Assembly: GCA_903864275.1 (NCBI GenBank)
Contig: CAIPFE010000014.1
Location: 248,001-312,000 of the forward strand
Direction of reading: 5' to 3'
Length of the DNA: 64,000 bases
From: an uncultured Mucilaginibacter sp.
Lineage (GTDB): Bacteria; Bacteroidota; Bacteroidia; Sphingobacteriales; Sphingobacteriaceae
Made by a program: the position numbers and the translations under genes
In this document: positions 62,483 through 64,000 of the stretch, one piece after another
Layout: every line of letters begins with the position of its first letter
How positions within the stretch are numbered: position 1 is the stretch's first letter
Notes under the pieces: generated by a model
What the model was told of the DNA's origin: nothing
What the model saw: only the letters and a program-made list of their open reading frames with translations
The model's database searches: none

Positions 62483-63340
62483 ATGGATATTATAAGAAGA
62501 GATAATATTTCTTACGAAGAGTTCATGGAGGAACACTACAAACCCGGTATCCCGCTGGTTTTTACAAGCGCCGCAAAAGTTTGGAAAGCAAACGGCCTTT
62601 TTACGCCCGACTGGTTCAGGGAAAATTATCCCGACCGTGTTACCGAATGCCGTGGCAAAAACTATAACATGAAAGAAATAATGGATCTGGTTGAAGCCAG
62701 CACCGAAGAAAAACCGGCGCCATATCCGTTCATATTTAATATCCCGGAACAATTGCCGGAGCTTATGCCCTTAATAAAGCCGCTTGATTTAAACTACGCT
62801 TCGCCAAACTGGCTTAAAAATAAAATGTTCCAATTGGGTAAATGGGGCGGCGCTACCGAGTTATTCATCGGCGGCCCGGGCGGCAAATTCCCTTATATGC
62901 ATATCGATTATTATCACCTTAATGCCTGGATCACCCAGCTTTACGGCGAAAAAAGGTTCACTGTTTTCCCACGTGGCCAAGAGGAAATGTTATATCCCCG
63001 CGCGGATGATCCATGGCGTTCGGAACTAAATGTTTTTGAACCGGATTATGAAAAATTCCCGAAATTTAAAAATGCAACCCCCATAAATTTTGTAGTTGGA
63101 CCCGGTGAAACCCTGTTCATTCCCTTTGGTACCTGGCATACGGCCTATTCGTTAACCCCTACAATTTCAGTAGCTTTTGATACGCTGAACAGCAAAAATC
63201 ATAAAGAGTTTATGAAAGATGTGTGGACGTTTAAAAGCCGGCAAAGTAAATTGAAGGCTGTGGCAATGTACAGCTACGCCTGGCTGGCCACCCAAAGCAG
63301 CAAGATCGGCGAAGGCCTTGGGCAGAAAACGGCTTTTTGA
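62483..63340 (+). CDS. Cupin/JmjC-like Fe(II) oxygenase-type protein
   Basis: A 285-residue protein with the cupin_8/JmjC layout, a family that includes 2-oxoglutarate-dependent hydroxylases of proteins. Metal residues: H140 and D142 in FPYMHIDYYHLNAWITQ, and a later His (219) in IPFGTWHTAYSL. The 2-oxoglutarate site may involve the basic residue in EKRFTVFPRGQE. The N-terminus NISYEEFMEEHYKPGIPLVF is typical. It sits between nuoC and nuoD on the same strand, so a role on a complex I or ribosomal protein is conceivable but unproven. Its TGA stop opens a TTTCGG repeat. Confidence 0.85.
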   Translation: MDIIRRDNISYEEFMEEHYKPGIPLVFTSAAKVWKANGLFTPDWFRENYPDRVTECRGKNYNMKEIMDLVEASTEEKPAPYPFIFNIPEQLPELMPLIKPLDLNYASPNWLKNKMFQLGKWGGATELFIGGPGGKFPYMHIDYYHLNAWITQLYGEKRFTVFPRGQEEMLYPRADDPWRSELNVFEPDYEKFPKFKNATPINFVVGPGETLFIPFGTWHTAYSLTPTISVAFDTLNSKNHKEFMKDVWTFKSRQSKLKAVAMYSYAWLATQSSKIGEGLGQKTAF

Positions 63341-63654
63341 TTTCGGATTTCGGATTTTCGTCCCGATAGCTATCGGGATCGGAATTTTAAAACGAGATAG
63401 ATACAATATAAATGAGCCTGCAGTTTAACATTGCCGGCTTTTCTTTTTTTAAAAATTCATATCGGTTATAATTTCAGACCGAGCACTTTGTGGCCTTTGT
63501 GAAATCCTTTGTGACCTTTGTGGTAAAAACTAACCGCCAAACCATGAAGCGCAAATTCCTCCGCACCCATGCCAATTTCCCGGTAATTTCAATAAATTTG
63601 AAATTCAAAATAAATCCGATCCCGATAGTTATCGGGACGAAAATCCGAAATCAA
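63341..63654. repeat. Inverted repeat pair between the cupin gene and nuoD
   Basis: The left arm (63338-63385: GATTTCGGATTTTCG then TCCCGATAGCTATCGGGA) and the right arm (63610-63654: TCCCGATAGTTATCGGGACG then AAAATCCGAAATCAA) are inverse copies of about 40 bp around a 220-bp core. The core contains CTTTGTGGCCTTTGTG words (about 63488-63524) and no supported gene. Confidence 0.8.
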
Positions 63655-64000
63655 TTGAACAGTCCAAAGTACAGCATCGCTCTAAACAAATACCACCAAA
63701 AGATCGCTTCGGCGGCCACCGAAGATATGGTGCTGAACATGGGCCCGCAGCACCCCTCCACGCATGGTGTTTTACGGCTCGAGCTGATAACTGACGGCGA
63801 GATTGTTAAAGAAGTTATCCCCCACATCGGCTACCTGCACCGCTGTTTCGAAAAACATGCCGAATCGTTAACCTACCAGCAAACTATCCCCTTTACCGAC
63901 AGAATGGATTACCTGGCCTCCATGAATAACAGCCATGCCTTTGTGATGGGTGTTGAGCGGATGATGGGCATTGATAAGGATATCCCCAAACGAATTGAAT
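63655..64000 (+). CDS. nuoD: NADH-quinone oxidoreductase subunit D (cut by window end)
   Basis: N-terminal 115 residues of the 49-kDa complex I subunit, which helps form the quinone site. Recognisable: [37 protein letters not shown] and [20 protein letters not shown]. The likely start is TTG at 63655 ([20 protein letters not shown] follows), since the conserved N-terminus of relatives covers this stretch. An in-frame ATG at 63544 would translate through the repeat arm, and the ATG at 63727 would remove conserved residues. The gene runs off the right end of the window. Confidence 0.93.
   Translation, partial: MNSPKYSIALNKYHQKIASAATEDMVLNMGPQHPSTHGVLRLELITDGEIVKEVIPHIGYLHRCFEKHAESLTYQQTIPFTDRMDYLASMNNSHAFVMGVERMMGIDKDIPKRIE

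Noticed and set aside
63544-63654. ATG at 63544 as nuoD start
   Set aside because: The 37 extra codons would translate the repeat arm containing TCCCGATAGTTATCGGGA; conserved NuoD sequence begins near 63655.

Overview
The window looks like chromosomal DNA of a Bacteroidota bacterium, most likely Sphingobacteriaceae (Mucilaginibacter/Pedobacter-like). The evidence is A-rich leaders without Shine-Dalgarno sites, TAnnTTTG promoter boxes, a LytS/LytTR pair, a BlaI-M56 pair whose peptidase carries plug-like repeats, paired M16 peptidases, fasciclin proteins, and many palindromic intergenic repeats. This placement is inferred from gene content, not from a marker-gene tree.

Layout. 0-9 kb: LytTR two-component pair, pnp and rpsO, an inactive/active pair of M16 peptidases, small unknown genes. 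9-19 kb: a secreted Gly/Pro-rich protein, clpB, a membrane histidine kinase, a large FtsX-type permease. 19-25 kb: an acyl-CoA ligase, then a compact module of a 43-residue membrane protein, a NoeA-like methyltransferase, a membrane sulfatase-like enzyme and a convergent APS kinase. 25-30 kb: a secreted HEFRH protein with a propeller-like middle and barrel-like end, and an HscA-type Hsp70.

30.2-33.4 kb: a 3,206-bp IS1595-family element with 25-bp terminal inverted repeats and an 8-bp target duplication (TTTATTTA). It carries a P63C-domain gene and three small passenger genes. It has split a secreted-protein gene just after its 16th codon; removing the element and one duplication copy restores one open frame with a clean signal peptide.

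34-49 kb: housekeeping and stress genes (TPR protein, ribE, Nudix, biotin carboxylase, GNATs, a dihaem cytochrome, a BlaI/M56 regulatory pair with two operator-like palindromes, aldo-keto reductase, threonine aldolase). 49-64 kb: complex I genes are spread out. nuoA-nuoB are followed by an esterase, the 5-oxoprolinase genes pxpB-pxpC-pxpA with an NRAMP-fold transporter lacking the DPGN metal motif, fasciclin proteins, purK, purE, yqgE and pdxH before nuoC; a cupin/JmjC-like gene then precedes the truncated nuoD.

The most distinctive non-coding feature is a set of word-like imperfect repeats. Many occur as inverted pairs and begin at, or even supply, the stop codons of neighbouring genes. No tRNA, rRNA, CRISPR array or known riboswitch was recognised.
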